Source: Pseudomonadota bacterium (GTDB taxonomy: Bacteria; Pseudomonadota; Gammaproteobacteria; Steroidobacterales; Steroidobacteraceae). Taken from it: a stretch of 64,000 bases of DNA. Location: the NCBI GenBank assembly GCA_023391815.1, contig JAEWAF010000043.1:186001-250000 (forward strand), written 5' to 3'. How positions within the stretch are numbered: the first letter of the stretch is position 1; every line of letters starts with the position of its first letter. The notes under the pieces were generated by a model, which was not told the DNA's origin, did no database searches, and saw only the letters and a list, made by a program, of their open reading frames with translations. Positions 24,821 to 34,534 of the stretch are shown here, one piece after another. The translations under genes were made by a program, and so were the position numbers.

Positions 24821-26010
24821 TGGCTCGAATACTCGTCACCGACGGAGACAATCGCTCCGCGCTCGCTGCCACCCGCGCCTTGGGCGAGCTCGGGCACACC
24901 GTGTTCACGGCGTCCGAGTCGCATCCTTCGCTGGCCTCGGTGTCGAAACATTCGGCCGGCTTCGATGCGTACAGCAGCCCATATCGCGCACCGGATCAGT
25001 TCGTTCGAAACATCGCCGCGATCGCCGCGCGTCGGCAGATCGACGTGCTGTTACCGATGACCGAGATCACGACGATCCTGCTGACCCGCGCTCGGGAGCT
25101 GCTGCCGCCGAATGTGCGTATTCCGTTTCCCGATGCCGATATCGTCGCGACTGCCGCCGACAAGTCCCGGGTGCTGCAGCTTGCCTCCGAGATCGGCGTG
25201 CCGATTCCAAAGACGCTCGTGGTCGATGCTCCGCATGAGATCGATCTGGTCCTGCAACGAGTCGAGTATCCGGCCGTCTTCAAACCGGCGCGCTCGCGTG
25301 CCTGGAACGGCGAGCGCTGGATTTCCGGGGGCACGGGGTATTCGCATACCGCCGAGGATCTGCGCGCCCGGCTCACCAAGCTGGATCCGGCCATCTTCCC
25401 GGTCCTGATCCAGGAACGCATCCAGGGCCCCGGCGTGGGTGTGTTCGTATGTTGCGGTCAGGAGTCGCAGGTGCTTGCGACCTTCGCGCACCGGCGCCTT
25501 CGGGAGAAGCCGCCTTCGGGCGGCGTAAGCGTGCTGTGCGAAAGTGCGCCGGTCGATCCGGTCGCGAAGGAGCATGCCATCCATCTGCTTCGAAGCATCG
25601 GCTGGCTCGGCGTCGCCATGGTGGAATTCAAGCAGGATTCGCGCGATGGCAGCCTGAAGCTGATGGAGATCAATGGCCGATTCTGGGGCTCATTGCAGCT
25701 GGCCATCGACGCGGGCGTCAACTTCCCCCGCCTGGCCGTGGATATCGCACTGGAACAGGCCGCGCCCGTCGAAAACTATCGCGTCGGCGTGCGCTCACGC
25801 TGGTTCTGGGGCGACGTGGACGCAATGGTCGCGCTGTTGTTACGCAGCCGTTCACAACTGAATTTGCCGCAAGTCCATCCGGGCCGCTGGCGAACGCTGC
25901 TGAGCTTTCTGAAACTTTGGCAACCGCGAACCCGCTACGAGCTCGAGCGCGCCGGCGATATGCGCCCCGCGTTGCTCGCCGCTCGTCGCTGGCTGCTCAA
26001 CCGCGACTAG
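24820..26010 (+). CDS. ATP-grasp domain protein (carbamoyl-phosphate-synthase-like ligase)
   Basis: 396 residues. The GTG at 24820-24822 overlaps the deacetylase stop and begins VARILVTDGDNRSALAATRALGELGHTV, a Rossmann-like pre-ATP-grasp domain. The ATP-grasp core shows ADKSRVLQLASEIGVPIPKT, YPAVFKPARS and MVEFKQDSRDGSLKLMEINGRFWGS, with the Mg-binding E-x-N. These enzymes join a carboxylate to an amine or similar nucleophile via acyl phosphate. Many EPS loci carry one but the substrates are unknown. Longer in-frame starts back to 24676 lie inside the deacetylase gene and are rejected. Confidence 0.82.
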   Translation: MARILVTDGDNRSALAATRALGELGHTVFTASESHPSLASVSKHSAGFDAYSSPYRAPDQFVRNIAAIAARRQIDVLLPMTEITTILLTRARELLPPNVRIPFPDADIVATAADKSRVLQLASEIGVPIPKTLVVDAPHEIDLVLQRVEYPAVFKPARSRAWNGERWISGGTGYSHTAEDLRARLTKLDPAIFPVLIQERIQGPGVGVFVCCGQESQVLATFAHRRLREKPPSGGVSVLCESAPVDPVAKEHAIHLLRSIGWLGVAMVEFKQDSRDGSLKLMEINGRFWGSLQLAIDAGVNFPRLAVDIALEQAAPVENYRVGVRSRWFWGDVDAMVALLLRSRSQLNLPQVHPGRWRTLLSFLKLWQPRTRYELERAGDMRPALLAARRWLLNRD

Positions 26011-26023
26011 CGACGAGGTACGA

Positions 26024-27361
26024 TCAAGTCGCGGGAATCTCGGACTCCGTGCCCGCACGGATACGCCGCACCGGCCGCTTTTTCACGGTGGCGGATGCAT
26101 TGACCAACCCCGCCTCCTCCGCGATCACGCGCCGTAACGACAGACACAACCCGACCATCACGAAGATGTGCGGATAATACGTTACCGACAAGAAGGCCCC
26201 CGCGATCGATAGCCCGACGATGCTGGCGTTGAATGCGTTCAGCATGCGGATGTCGGAGGCGAACCGGGTCGGGTCCTTGAGTTGTTCGGGGTGCTCGATG
26301 AGCCGTTTCCTCAAGCGCGCGTTGCTGCGGAAGTTGCCGAACACCAGCTTGAGCAACAACAGCAAGCCCAGAAAGCCCAGCTCGCCCAGGATCAGGAAGT
26401 ACATCGAATGGGCAGTCATCCAACGCGTCGGCGCATCGGGCCCGCGGTATTTGGGAAAGTTGTTGGGGAAGTTGCCCGCACCGACGCCCAGCACGTTGTT
26501 CAACGCCATCTTCGTACCCGCGCGCCAGGCATGGATACGACCTTCCGCCGAGCCGTCCTCCTGTGGCGCCGACAGCGTGCCCATGCGCTCGAAGTACACG
26601 GCTGGCGCGTAGAGCAAGATGCCGAGCACGGCAATGATGATCGCGACGACACCCACTCCCTTGCGCGGGCTTCGCCACCACATGTAGGCGAACACGCCCG
26701 CCATGCCGAGCGTCGCACCTCGCGACTGCGTGCCGATGATCGTCAGCATCAGCAGCCCGAGCAGCACCCAGCTGAATATCTTCTTCAGCTTGGAGGTCTG
26801 ACTGAGCGCGATATTCAGCTGGAACCCGAGCAGGATGCACAACGACATCGAATAGTCGTTGCCGTCGCCGAGAAAGGTCGCGCCAACGACGTAGTGTCGT
26901 GTCGTCGGCGAGAGCACGACCTCGGGATTCATGACCAACAAAAACAGATGCGAGACGATCAGCGCCGTCGCCACGCCGTTGACCCGCTCGCGAGTGGTGC
27001 AGATGCGAGCGATCATGATGAAAATGAACAGGTACCCGAGCATTTTCTGGAAGACGATGAAGGAGTAGCCCCCCACCGTCGCCCAGAACATCGACACCAG
27101 GACGGCGCCGAGGAAAATGAATGGCCATTTGGCGAGCGCGTCGGCCCAGATCCGATTCCAGGGCCGCAATCCATTCGCGAAGCAGGTAATGACCAGCAGC
27201 GTGAGCGGGATGAAGCTGTTCAGCGGCAGAATGCCCAGCGGCTTGAAATAAGCGGCCGGCCGCCCGTACTCGAAGAACAAGGCGAGCAGCAGCCACCAGT
27301 ACAGATACCGAGTGCTTTGCTCGGCCTCCTCGGGGCTCAACACCTTGGCGCGGGTCTTCAC
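26024..27361 (-). CDS. O-antigen ligase-like / putative O-glycosylation ligase, exosortase A-associated
   Basis: 445 residues with about 10-11 membrane segments and a large periplasmic loop containing EGRIHAWRAGTKMALNNVLGVGAGNF and, later, TAHSMYFLILGELGFLG. These are the conserved arginine and histidine regions of the WaaL/O-ligase superfamily. The N-terminus YLYWWLLLALFFEYGRPAAYF matches the exosortase-associated ligase group. It either polymerises repeat units (Wzy-like) or transfers them to an acceptor such as XrtA-sorted proteins; sequence alone cannot decide. It is the last gene of the long minus-strand run and overlaps the preceding GT4 by 4 bases. Confidence 0.83.
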   Translation of the reverse strand: MKTRAKVLSPEEAEQSTRYLYWWLLLALFFEYGRPAAYFKPLGILPLNSFIPLTLLVITCFANGLRPWNRIWADALAKWPFIFLGAVLVSMFWATVGGYSFIVFQKMLGYLFIFIMIARICTTRERVNGVATALIVSHLFLLVMNPEVVLSPTTRHYVVGATFLGDGNDYSMSLCILLGFQLNIALSQTSKLKKIFSWVLLGLLMLTIIGTQSRGATLGMAGVFAYMWWRSPRKGVGVVAIIIAVLGILLYAPAVYFERMGTLSAPQEDGSAEGRIHAWRAGTKMALNNVLGVGAGNFPNNFPKYRGPDAPTRWMTAHSMYFLILGELGFLGLLLLLKLVFGNFRSNARLRKRLIEHPEQLKDPTRFASDIRMLNAFNASIVGLSIAGAFLSVTYYPHIFVMVGLCLSLRRVIAEEAGLVNASATVKKRPVRRIRAGTESEIPAT

Positions 27362-28542
27362 GAATCTCTGCCGACGAGCTGCTGGTAGATACGGGTCAGT
27401 TTCTCGGTGCGCACGTCGAATGAATAGTTTTGCACGATACCCTGATGCGCCCGCTCCGCCATCCGCACGAAGTCCTGCGGGCGCGTCAGGAACTGCGAGA
27501 TGCCGTCGGTGAGCTGCTCGAGCGTGGGCTGGATCAGCCAGCCGGATTCCCGATGGGAAATGACTTCGCCCGTACCGCCCACCGCCGTCGCGACGATCGG
27601 GACACGCAGATACGCCGCTTCCAGAATCACGTTGGGCAACCCCTCGGTGAACGAGCTTTGCACGACCAGGTCGATCTCAGCATACAGGCGCGGCATGTCT
27701 TTCACGTAGCCGACGAATTCGACGCGCTCCTCGAGCCCAAGGTTCCGCGCCACCGAACGAAGCTGCTCCTCGAGAGGTCCGATGCCCGCGAATTTCAGGC
27801 GCAGCTTCGGCCAGCGCGGCGTCAGCGCGTGCATCGCGTGGAGCAACATCTCCTGTCCCTTCTCCGGCGACAGGCGACCCACATTCACCATGGTGATGGC
27901 ACCGTTCGGATCGATGGCACGTCGCGGCTTGTTGACGATGTCGTTGCCGTACGACTTGAGCACCAAGGCATTGCGCAGCACCGTCGCCCGCGAGTCCGGC
28001 AACCACCATCGTGGCACCAACGAACGAGTCGCCTCGGACACGATGATTACGTGATCGAAGCGTCGGAACATCATTTTGTCCAGCAGGCGCACCAGCCGCC
28101 GACGCCAGGTGTTCGCAATCCAGCCGTGCGCGGTCGCGACCATGCGCAGCGTCGGTCGACGCCGCTTGATGATCTGCGCGATCAAACTGGAGCGGAACTC
28201 GCTGGTGTGCAGCAGCTCGATCCGACGATCGTCGATGATTTGCAGAATGGGATCGATCAGCCCGCTGTCGAGCCGGCCGTGATCGGCGATTGGCGTGACG
28301 CTGATGCCACGCTGTCTGGCCGCATCGACCAGCGGATGCTCGCCTTCACGCTTGGCAACCAGCACGCCGATGTGAAATTCGACGCGCGCCGGATCGAGGT
28401 GCGAGCCGGTCTCGAGAATGGTGCGCCCCGGCCCGTCGACCCACGGAGAGTCGCGCAGATGCAGGACCCGGATGGGCGGCCTCGAGACGCTGCGAGCCCC
28501 TTCGAGCTCACGATCGGCCTGAAACTTGGGCTGCGTGCTCAT
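27358..28542 (-). CDS. Glycosyltransferase family 4
   Basis: 394 residues from ATG 28542, which lies one base after the upstream GT2 stop. The longer frame to 28626 is inside that gene. Family motifs: RVLHLRDSPWVDGPGRTILET (donor loop), TMVNVGRLSPEKGQEMLLHA and EGLPNVILEA (E-x7-E). Expected cytosolic glycosyl transfer in EPS assembly. Confidence 0.87.
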   Translation of the reverse strand: MSTQPKFQADRELEGARSVSRPPIRVLHLRDSPWVDGPGRTILETGSHLDPARVEFHIGVLVAKREGEHPLVDAARQRGISVTPIADHGRLDSGLIDPILQIIDDRRIELLHTSEFRSSLIAQIIKRRRPTLRMVATAHGWIANTWRRRLVRLLDKMMFRRFDHVIIVSEATRSLVPRWWLPDSRATVLRNALVLKSYGNDIVNKPRRAIDPNGAITMVNVGRLSPEKGQEMLLHAMHALTPRWPKLRLKFAGIGPLEEQLRSVARNLGLEERVEFVGYVKDMPRLYAEIDLVVQSSFTEGLPNVILEAAYLRVPIVATAVGGTGEVISHRESGWLIQPTLEQLTDGISQFLTRPQDFVRMAERAHQGIVQNYSFDVRTEKLTRIYQQLVGRDS

Positions 28543-28543
28543 G

Positions 28544-29674
28544 TCATTTCGGCCGCTGCGTCGGCTGCCACACTTCGACGCGATTGCCGACCAGCCACAA
28601 CGCCAACGCCTTGAGCGCAGCCGCATTGACGAGCACGAAAAAGGCGCTGAGCCGAACCAAGGTCAAACGCGCAGCGAGCGCTGGCCACAACATGCCGGCC
28701 ACCGCGGCCACGTACAAAACGATCTGCAGCAGAAACAGCCCCATGTACAACGGCTGCTCACGCAAGAGGTAGGCCGCTACCAGACAGCCGACCATCGGCA
28801 GCGGCGCCAGCCAGCGCATCAGCTTGTGCGACCAGAGGATGAACGAAAACGCAGGATGTCGGAACGGATTCAACAGACCCACGTTCCCGAACAGCGCGGT
28901 AATGCCTCGAAGGAAGGTTCGGACCTTGCGAGTGAACTCGGCGCGCTGACTGGAGGTGGCAGTCATCGAGCCCCGCGCCAGCGGCTCAGCCAAGGCGCGC
29001 TTGCCCTGCCGCACCGTGTTCAGCACGGACAAGAAGTCCGGCGCCATGCCGGAACGGAACGGCTCGCACAGCTCGCGTCGCTGACCGTAGAAACATCCGC
29101 TCGCGCCGGCAATGGAATGCAGTCGCGCCTCTTCCCGTCGCAACAGCAATTCCAGCTTGCCATACAGCCCTTCGGTCTCCGAGCCCTCGATGTAATCCTC
29201 GCCGGACACACAACCGATCTCGGGATCGGTGAAATGGCCGACCAGATTCCGTAGCGACGGACGATCCAGCAGGATGCCCGCGTCGGTGAACACCACGATC
29301 TCGCCAGTGGCGCGTTCGAGCCCCGCGTTCAAGCCGGAGGCTTTACCGCCGCGACCTTCCAGCGGCACCACCGTAACGAGCCCCTGCCCCGCCGCCATCG
29401 CGCGCTCCAGGCTATCGTCGGTGCAGCCGTCACCGATGACCAGGATCTGCATCTTCTCGCGCGGATAATCCAGCGAGAGCAGGTTGGCGACTTTTGCAGA
29501 GATGCGCCGGGCTTCGTTGTGCACGGGCATGACGATGGTGACAGTCGGCTCGTAACGCACGTCGGCGACGTGCGGGCGCCGCCCGCCGAGCCGGTTGCAG
29601 GCAACCAGCACGACGGGATAGATGGCGTACGGATACGCCACCAGCAACGCACAGATCCAGAACAACGCTTCCAC
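28544..29674 (-). CDS. Membrane-bound glycosyltransferase family 2
   Basis: 376 residues with one N-terminal and about three C-terminal membrane segments flanking a GT-A domain. The domain has TVTIVMPVHNEARRI, VIGDGCTDDS, a TDAG variant of the DxD motif, and SGED. The QxxRW box is replaced by QRAEFTRKVRTF, as in many non-processive GT2 membrane enzymes. It sits directly before the GT4 gene in the long minus-strand run. Sugar unknown. Confidence 0.83.
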   Translation of the reverse strand: MEALFWICALLVAYPYAIYPVVLVACNRLGGRRPHVADVRYEPTVTIVMPVHNEARRISAKVANLLSLDYPREKMQILVIGDGCTDDSLERAMAAGQGLVTVVPLEGRGGKASGLNAGLERATGEIVVFTDAGILLDRPSLRNLVGHFTDPEIGCVSGEDYIEGSETEGLYGKLELLLRREEARLHSIAGASGCFYGQRRELCEPFRSGMAPDFLSVLNTVRQGKRALAEPLARGSMTATSSQRAEFTRKVRTFLRGITALFGNVGLLNPFRHPAFSFILWSHKLMRWLAPLPMVGCLVAAYLLREQPLYMGLFLLQIVLYVAAVAGMLWPALAARLTLVRLSAFFVLVNAAALKALALWLVGNRVEVWQPTQRPK

Positions 29675-29724
29675 GCAGTTTGTCTCGCCTCAGCTCTAAG
29701 CAAACAAGCGGCGCGGCGGTCCGC

Positions 29725-30714
29725 TCAGAGATTCAGTTCCTTCACATCTTCCACCAGCACCGGCTTCAGATGCATATAACGCGTGGCACGACGCTTCGCC
29801 TCGATATCGCGGAACACGTTCGCCGCCTGCTGCGGCGTAATGCCGATCGCCGCCGCGAGCTCCTCGGCGCTGTAGCCATTGTTCAGTGCGTACAGGGCAA
29901 GGTCCATCTGCGCGTACGGCAGCGCGAAGTAGAACTCATCCTGACCCTGGGCCAGGCTGTAGGTGTCCGTGGTCGGCGTAGCATTGCAGATCTCGGGCGG
30001 CAGGTTCATGTGACGCGCGAGCGCATACACCTGCGACTTATAGAGATGCGCGATCGGCTTCACGTCCGCGCTGCCGTCGCCATTCTTCACGAAGAAGCCC
30101 TGGTCGTACTCCAGGCGGTTCGGCGTGCCGATGACGGCGTAGTTCAAGCGGTCGGCATGAAAATACTCGACCGTCTTACGAATGCGCTGCTTGTGATTGG
30201 TGGCGGCTACGATCTGCAAATATTCCTTGAGACCGAGGCGCTCCTGCTTGATCTCACCGCTCGGGGTCTGCACCACCAGCTGGAAATGATTGATCTGACC
30301 TTCCAGACCGCCGCTGATCACGATCTTGTTCTTCCAGCCTTCCCCGTACTGCGGAAAGACCTTGCGAATGGCATCGTCGCGCCACTTGTAACAACCGATG
30401 CCTTCGAGCGCCGGGGCGATGTCGAACACTTCGTACTTGATGCCCAGATGCTCGGCGAGCTGACGGCCGCGCGCGGTGCTGAAGCCGGAGGAATCCTTCT
30501 CAGGCAGCATCAAGCCGTAGACCTTGTCTTTGCCGATTGCCTTCACGCACAGCGCCGAGCTCACGGAGCTGTCGATGCCGCCCGACATGGCGCAGACGAA
30601 ACCGCGACGGCCCACGTCCTTGGCAAGAATGGAGCGCAAGCGCGTGACGATGTGATCGATGACGCGATCGTTATCCATCTCCAAGACTTTTGCGTCGAGT
30701 TTGCGTGCGGCCAT
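29725..30714 (-). CDS. NAD+ synthase-family ATP-pyrophosphatase (NadE-like) in the EPS operon
   Basis: 329 residues from ATG 30714, preceded by AGAGGA. The PP-loop SGGIDSS is at 44-50. Downstream, GTPNRLEYDQGFFVKNGDGSADVKPIAHLYKSQV corresponds to the NadE GTGNK...KYGDG..D..P...LYK region, so the NaAD/ATP-binding scaffold is kept. The family adenylates a carboxylate and amidates it with ammonia. The usual NadE dimer-interface sequences are changed and 40-50 residues are inserted (YGEGWKNKIVISGGLEGQINHFQ). It sits directly behind an acyl ligase, an ACP and an asparagine-synthase-type amidotransferase. It may be the housekeeping NAD synthase or, more interestingly, a dedicated amide ligase for a carboxylated EPS building block. 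Confidence 0.78.
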   Translation of the reverse strand: MAARKLDAKVLEMDNDRVIDHIVTRLRSILAKDVGRRGFVCAMSGGIDSSVSSALCVKAIGKDKVYGLMLPEKDSSGFSTARGRQLAEHLGIKYEVFDIAPALEGIGCYKWRDDAIRKVFPQYGEGWKNKIVISGGLEGQINHFQLVVQTPSGEIKQERLGLKEYLQIVAATNHKQRIRKTVEYFHADRLNYAVIGTPNRLEYDQGFFVKNGDGSADVKPIAHLYKSQVYALARHMNLPPEICNATPTTDTYSLAQGQDEFYFALPYAQMDLALYALNNGYSAEELAAAIGITPQQAANVFRDIEAKRRATRYMHLKPVLVEDVKELNL

Positions 30715-30737
30715 GAACAGTCCTCTTGAACCTGGTT

Positions 30738-32252
30738 TTAAGCCAATTTGAAACGTTGAACCTTGCCCGAGGACGTCCGCGGCAGTACCGCAGCGAACTC
30801 GACGATTTTCGGCACTTTGTAGCTGGCCAGATGCTGGCGACAATGCGCCTTGATGCCACGCAAATCCGCCGGCGCGCCTTCGCGCAGCACGATCACGGCT
30901 TTGATGGACTGACCTAGCACTTCATCGGCGACCCCGGTGACCGCCACTTCCTGGATGCCGGGGAATGTCGCGAGCACTTCCTCGACTTCCTGCGGGCTCA
31001 CGCGGAACGCGCCCACTTTGATCATCTCGACGGCGCGGCCATCGATATACAAAAAACCGTCGCTGTCGACGTGACCGAGATCGCCGGTGTGCAACCAGCC
31101 ATCACGTAACACCTGCGATGTGAGCTCCGGCTCGCGCCAATAACCCAACATGATGTTCGGTCCGCGCGCGCAGATCTCACCGATCTCGCCCGTCGCCACG
31201 ACCTTGCCTTCGCTGCGCACTTCGATCTCGACCCCGGGCAGCGGCATGCCGACCGAGCCGAGCTTGGCTTCGAGATGCTCAGGCGCGAGATAGCTCAAAC
31301 GCGCGGTCGCCTCCGTCTGGCCATACATGATGAAGACCTGAGTGTGCGGCAGCTGTTGCCGCAGCTTCTCGATTTGCGCCCGAGGCATCGAACCGCCCGC
31401 CTGCGTGAGATAACGCAGCTTGCTCAGATCGAAGTCGGTCAGCTGGCAGCGGCCGAGCAACAACGCAAACGTCGAGGGGACGCCCGGGAAGCCGGTCACG
31501 CCCTCGTCCTGCATCTTCTTGAGCGTCTGTTGAGGGAACGCGAAGTTGTCTTCCAGCAGCAGTTGCGCGCCGGAGATCAGGTTACTGTTGAGCACCGAGC
31601 TGCCGTACGAGAAATGAAACGGCAGACCGCACAACACTTTATCGCTCGGCGTGATCTGCAGATACGCCGCGATCGCACGGGCGTTAGCGACCAGATTGCC
31701 GTTGCTCAACAACACACCCTTGGGGCGCGATGTGGTGCCCGAGGTGTAAATCATCATCGCCGGCTCATCGACCCGCCGCTCTGGCAGATTCAACTCCAGC
31801 TCGGCCGCGCCCTCGCCGATGAGAGCCGCGCAGAACGCATCGCATCCGGCGGGGCCGGGCTGCAGATCGAGCGTTACCAACAGCGGCACCGTCGAGCTGA
31901 TCGCCGCGCTCAAGGCGCCCCACTCCTGATGTTGGGGGTCGGCGATGACCGCGCCGCAGCCGGCGTGCTCGATCTGTCGCGACAATACGCTGGCTCGTTC
32001 CTGCACATTCAACGGCACAGCAACGCAGCCGGCGGCAATGACACCGAAATAACTCGCGACGTAGTGCGGTGAATTTCGCACCAGCAAAGCCACGCGTGCA
32101 CCCGGTTCGAGATCACGCAGCTTGCCCTGCATGCAGCCGACCGCACGACGCAGCTGAGCATAAGTCCACACGCCACCGTGCCACGACAAAGCTGGCGCGT
32201 CCGGCATTTGCCGGGCGATCCAGTCGAAGTCATGCACCAGGGATGCGCTCAT
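30738..32252 (-). CDS. AMP-forming acyl-CoA/acyl-ACP ligase
   Basis: 504 residues, complete ANL enzyme. P-loop YTSGTTSRPKG (169-179) with Ser in place of the usual Gly, hinge HTGDLGHVDSDGFLYIDGR, and the C-terminal catalytic lysine in PRTSSGKVQRFKLA. Only 22 bases separate it from the ACP gene just upstream, so it probably loads that carrier protein. It differs from the ligase at 0.7-2.3 kb and is a second, independent acyl-activation route. The acid is unknown. Confidence 0.85.
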   Translation of the reverse strand: MSASLVHDFDWIARQMPDAPALSWHGGVWTYAQLRRAVGCMQGKLRDLEPGARVALLVRNSPHYVASYFGVIAAGCVAVPLNVQERASVLSRQIEHAGCGAVIADPQHQEWGALSAAISSTVPLLVTLDLQPGPAGCDAFCAALIGEGAAELELNLPERRVDEPAMMIYTSGTTSRPKGVLLSNGNLVANARAIAAYLQITPSDKVLCGLPFHFSYGSSVLNSNLISGAQLLLEDNFAFPQQTLKKMQDEGVTGFPGVPSTFALLLGRCQLTDFDLSKLRYLTQAGGSMPRAQIEKLRQQLPHTQVFIMYGQTEATARLSYLAPEHLEAKLGSVGMPLPGVEIEVRSEGKVVATGEIGEICARGPNIMLGYWREPELTSQVLRDGWLHTGDLGHVDSDGFLYIDGRAVEMIKVGAFRVSPQEVEEVLATFPGIQEVAVTGVADEVLGQSIKAVIVLREGAPADLRGIKAHCRQHLASYKVPKIVEFAAVLPRTSSGKVQRFKLA

Positions 32253-32274
32253 GCTCAGGCTCGCGGCTTCAGCA

Positions 32275-32529
32275 TCAGGCAGCCTGACGCCTCGCGACGA
32301 AGGCGGCGATCTTGTTCACGCCGTCCAGGTTGTCCGGGATCATCTCCTCGTCCTTCACCTTCACGCCGAGCTGCTCTTCGATGAAGAAAATGATTTCCAG
32401 CATGCCGGTGGAATCGACGATGCCGCGTTCGAGCAGCGAGTCGTCCAGGCCGAGCGCCGACTTGTCATCGGTGAACAAATAATTTTCCAGGATGAAACCG
32501 CGGATCTGTTCGCGCAGCGCATCGGTCAT
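32275..32529 (-). CDS. Acyl carrier protein
   Basis: 84 residues, four-helix ACP length. The phosphopantetheine serine is S40 in RGIVDSTGMLEI, i.e. D-S-T instead of the fatty-acid D-S-L, a variant seen in stand-alone carriers of secondary pathways. It follows the asparagine-synthase gene with a 76-base gap and precedes the acyl ligase by 22 bases. It probably carries the acyl group that the ligase activates, for use by the N-acyltransferases or MBOAT proteins (inference). Confidence 0.88.
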   Translation of the reverse strand: MTDALREQIRGFILENYLFTDDKSALGLDDSLLERGIVDSTGMLEIIFFIEEQLGVKVKDEEMIPDNLDGVNKIAAFVARRQAA

Positions 32530-32605
32530 GAGTCAATCCTCGAGTAACGTAACAAATACAAAAAACGAAGTACCAACCCCGCGGGCGCGGCCAGCGCGGG
32601 ATTCG

Positions 32606-34534
32606 TCAATCAAACTGCTGGCCCGCGACGAATTGCGCGTGCCACAACTGGGTGGACAAGATGCCGACGAAGGCCATGTTGTCGCGAGCCGCCGGAACCT
32701 TGGCCCGCTGCAACTTCGTCACCAGGCGCGTGACCTTGTCGGGGTCGAAATAGCCGGTGCGCGCGAGGCCCTGTGGACTCATCAATTCTGTCACATATTC
32801 GGGCGGCTGAGCGCTGACGAACGCGGCGGCATCCGGGGCGCGATACGGCTGCTTGTGCCGCTGCAGGATCGCGGCCGGCAAGCGCTCTCGCATCGCCTGC
32901 TTCAGCAGGTGCTTTTCCTTCAGCACACGCATCTTGTAGCGCGGGTGCAGTCGGTTCGCGAACTCGATCAGACGATGATCGAGGAACGGGAAGCGCCCCT
33001 CCACCGAGCTCGCCATCAGCATACGATCGCCCTGCGCCGAGAGCAGGTAGCTCGGCAGCAGCGTCTTCGCCTCGAGATACTCGCCACGATTGAACCGGTG
33101 CCAGGTGCGTACTTGCGCAGGCAATGAGTCACGCAGCCGCTCCACCGCCGTGCCTTCGACCCGGCCGCGGAAATCATCCGACCAGAACAACTTGCACTGC
33201 GCGGTCGTCGCCCAGCGCGGCAGATGCGAGAAACAGGGATCGGCCGGATTCTGCAGACCGACACCGAAGAATTCCTTTAGATACGCCGCACTCTGCGCCG
33301 AGGTCAGGTTCAGGTACGGATACAGTCGCTTGAGCAGCGCCGGACGCCAGCTGGACTCGGGCTGCTGCGCCCAGAAATGGCGCACTTTCGCCTCTTTGAA
33401 AATATCGTAACCACCCAGCACTTCGTCAGCGCCTTCGCCCGTCAGCACCACTTTCACATTCGACCGGCGAACCAGGCCCGACAGCATCTGCATCGGCGCC
33501 GGCGCGGTTCGCAGGACGGGCATTTCGCTGTGACGGATGGTCCGCGGGAACGCATTGGCGATATCCGCGGTCGAGCACTGGATGTGATTGTGAGAGGTTC
33601 GCAGGTAATCCACGACTGTACGTTGGTGCACGGACTCGTCGAGACCGGCGTCGTCGAACCCGATGGAGAAGGTGCGCAGGGTCTGCGGCACGCGTTCCTG
33701 TAACAATGCGACGAGCGAGGAGGAATCCAGGCCGCCGGAGAGATAAGCGCCCACCGGCACGTCCGCTCGCAAGCGCAAGCGCGTGGCGTCGGAGAGCACT
33801 TCACGCAGCTCCTGCTCAAGATCGCCCTGGGGCGCATGCCGATGTCCGCCCTGCTCCGGAAAACTCCATTCCCAATACTGGCGACGCTTCACCGTGTTGT
33901 TTTCCACGATGAGCATTTCACCCGGCGCCAGCTGGTTCACGCCTTTGAACATCGTGCGCGGCGCGAGCGGCGCCCAAAACGTCATCAGCTCATCGAGACC
34001 GTTCGGATCGAGCGCGGGCTGCACGGCGCCGCTGGCGAGAATCGACTTCACTTCCGAGGCGAACACCAGCTCGTCGCGAGTCTGCGCGTAATACAACGGC
34101 AGGATTCCGGCGCGATCGCGCACCAGAAGCAGGCGACGCTTGGGCCGATCCCAGATCGCGAACGAGAACTGGCCGTTCAACTGATCGACGAAGCGATCGC
34201 CGAACTCCTCGTACATATGCACGATCACTTCGGTGTCGGAGTGCGTGTAGAACTGGTGGCCGCGCGCCTCGAGGTCCTGGCGCAGCTCGATGTAATTGAA
34301 GATTTCGCCGTTGTAGGTGATCCACACGGTGCGCTTGCCGTTGTGGATGGGCTGCGCCCCGCCACCGAGGTCGATGATGCTGAGGCGCGCGTGGCCGAGG
34401 CCGATGCCGGGCTCGATGTGATAGCCGTCGCCATCGGGACCCCGATGCGCGATGGCCCGTACCATCCGCTCCAGACGGCTCTGCTCAGGCGCCCGCTGCG
34501 CGTCGAAATATAGGGTGCCTGCTATGCCACACAT
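32606..34534 (-). CDS. Asparagine synthase-type amidotransferase, exosortase A system-associated
   Basis: 642 residues. N-terminal class-II glutamine amidotransferase domain with the nucleophile Cys2 (MCGIAG), RGPDGDG, and YNGEIFNY. The synthetase domain has the PP-loop SGGLDSS (266-272) and GEGADEVLGGYD. The start at MCG is fixed by the need for Cys2. In EPS and O-antigen loci such proteins amidate uronic acids or peptides rather than aspartate. Length fits the exosortase-A amidotransferase 1 group. It heads the block ACP-ligase-NadE-like and is separated from the CelD-like gene upstream by 123 bases. Confidence 0.85.
   Translation of the reverse strand: MCGIAGTLYFDAQRAPEQSRLERMVRAIAHRGPDGDGYHIEPGIGLGHARLSIIDLGGGAQPIHNGKRTVWITYNGEIFNYIELRQDLEARGHQFYTHSDTEVIVHMYEEFGDRFVDQLNGQFSFAIWDRPKRRLLLVRDRAGILPLYYAQTRDELVFASEVKSILASGAVQPALDPNGLDELMTFWAPLAPRTMFKGVNQLAPGEMLIVENNTVKRRQYWEWSFPEQGGHRHAPQGDLEQELREVLSDATRLRLRADVPVGAYLSGGLDSSSLVALLQERVPQTLRTFSIGFDDAGLDESVHQRTVVDYLRTSHNHIQCSTADIANAFPRTIRHSEMPVLRTAPAPMQMLSGLVRRSNVKVVLTGEGADEVLGGYDIFKEAKVRHFWAQQPESSWRPALLKRLYPYLNLTSAQSAAYLKEFFGVGLQNPADPCFSHLPRWATTAQCKLFWSDDFRGRVEGTAVERLRDSLPAQVRTWHRFNRGEYLEAKTLLPSYLLSAQGDRMLMASSVEGRFPFLDHRLIEFANRLHPRYKMRVLKEKHLLKQAMRERLPAAILQRHKQPYRAPDAAAFVSAQPPEYVTELMSPQGLARTGYFDPDKVTRLVTKLQRAKVPAARDNMAFVGILSTQLWHAQFVAGQQFD

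Noticed and set aside
26007..27388. Long frames overlapping the O-ligase gene on both strands
   Set aside because: Shadows of the membrane-protein gene; no membrane or enzyme motifs in those frames.
30715..30843. N-terminal extension of the NadE-like gene
   Set aside because: Lies in the end of the ligase gene; a proper Shine-Dalgarno precedes ATG 30714.
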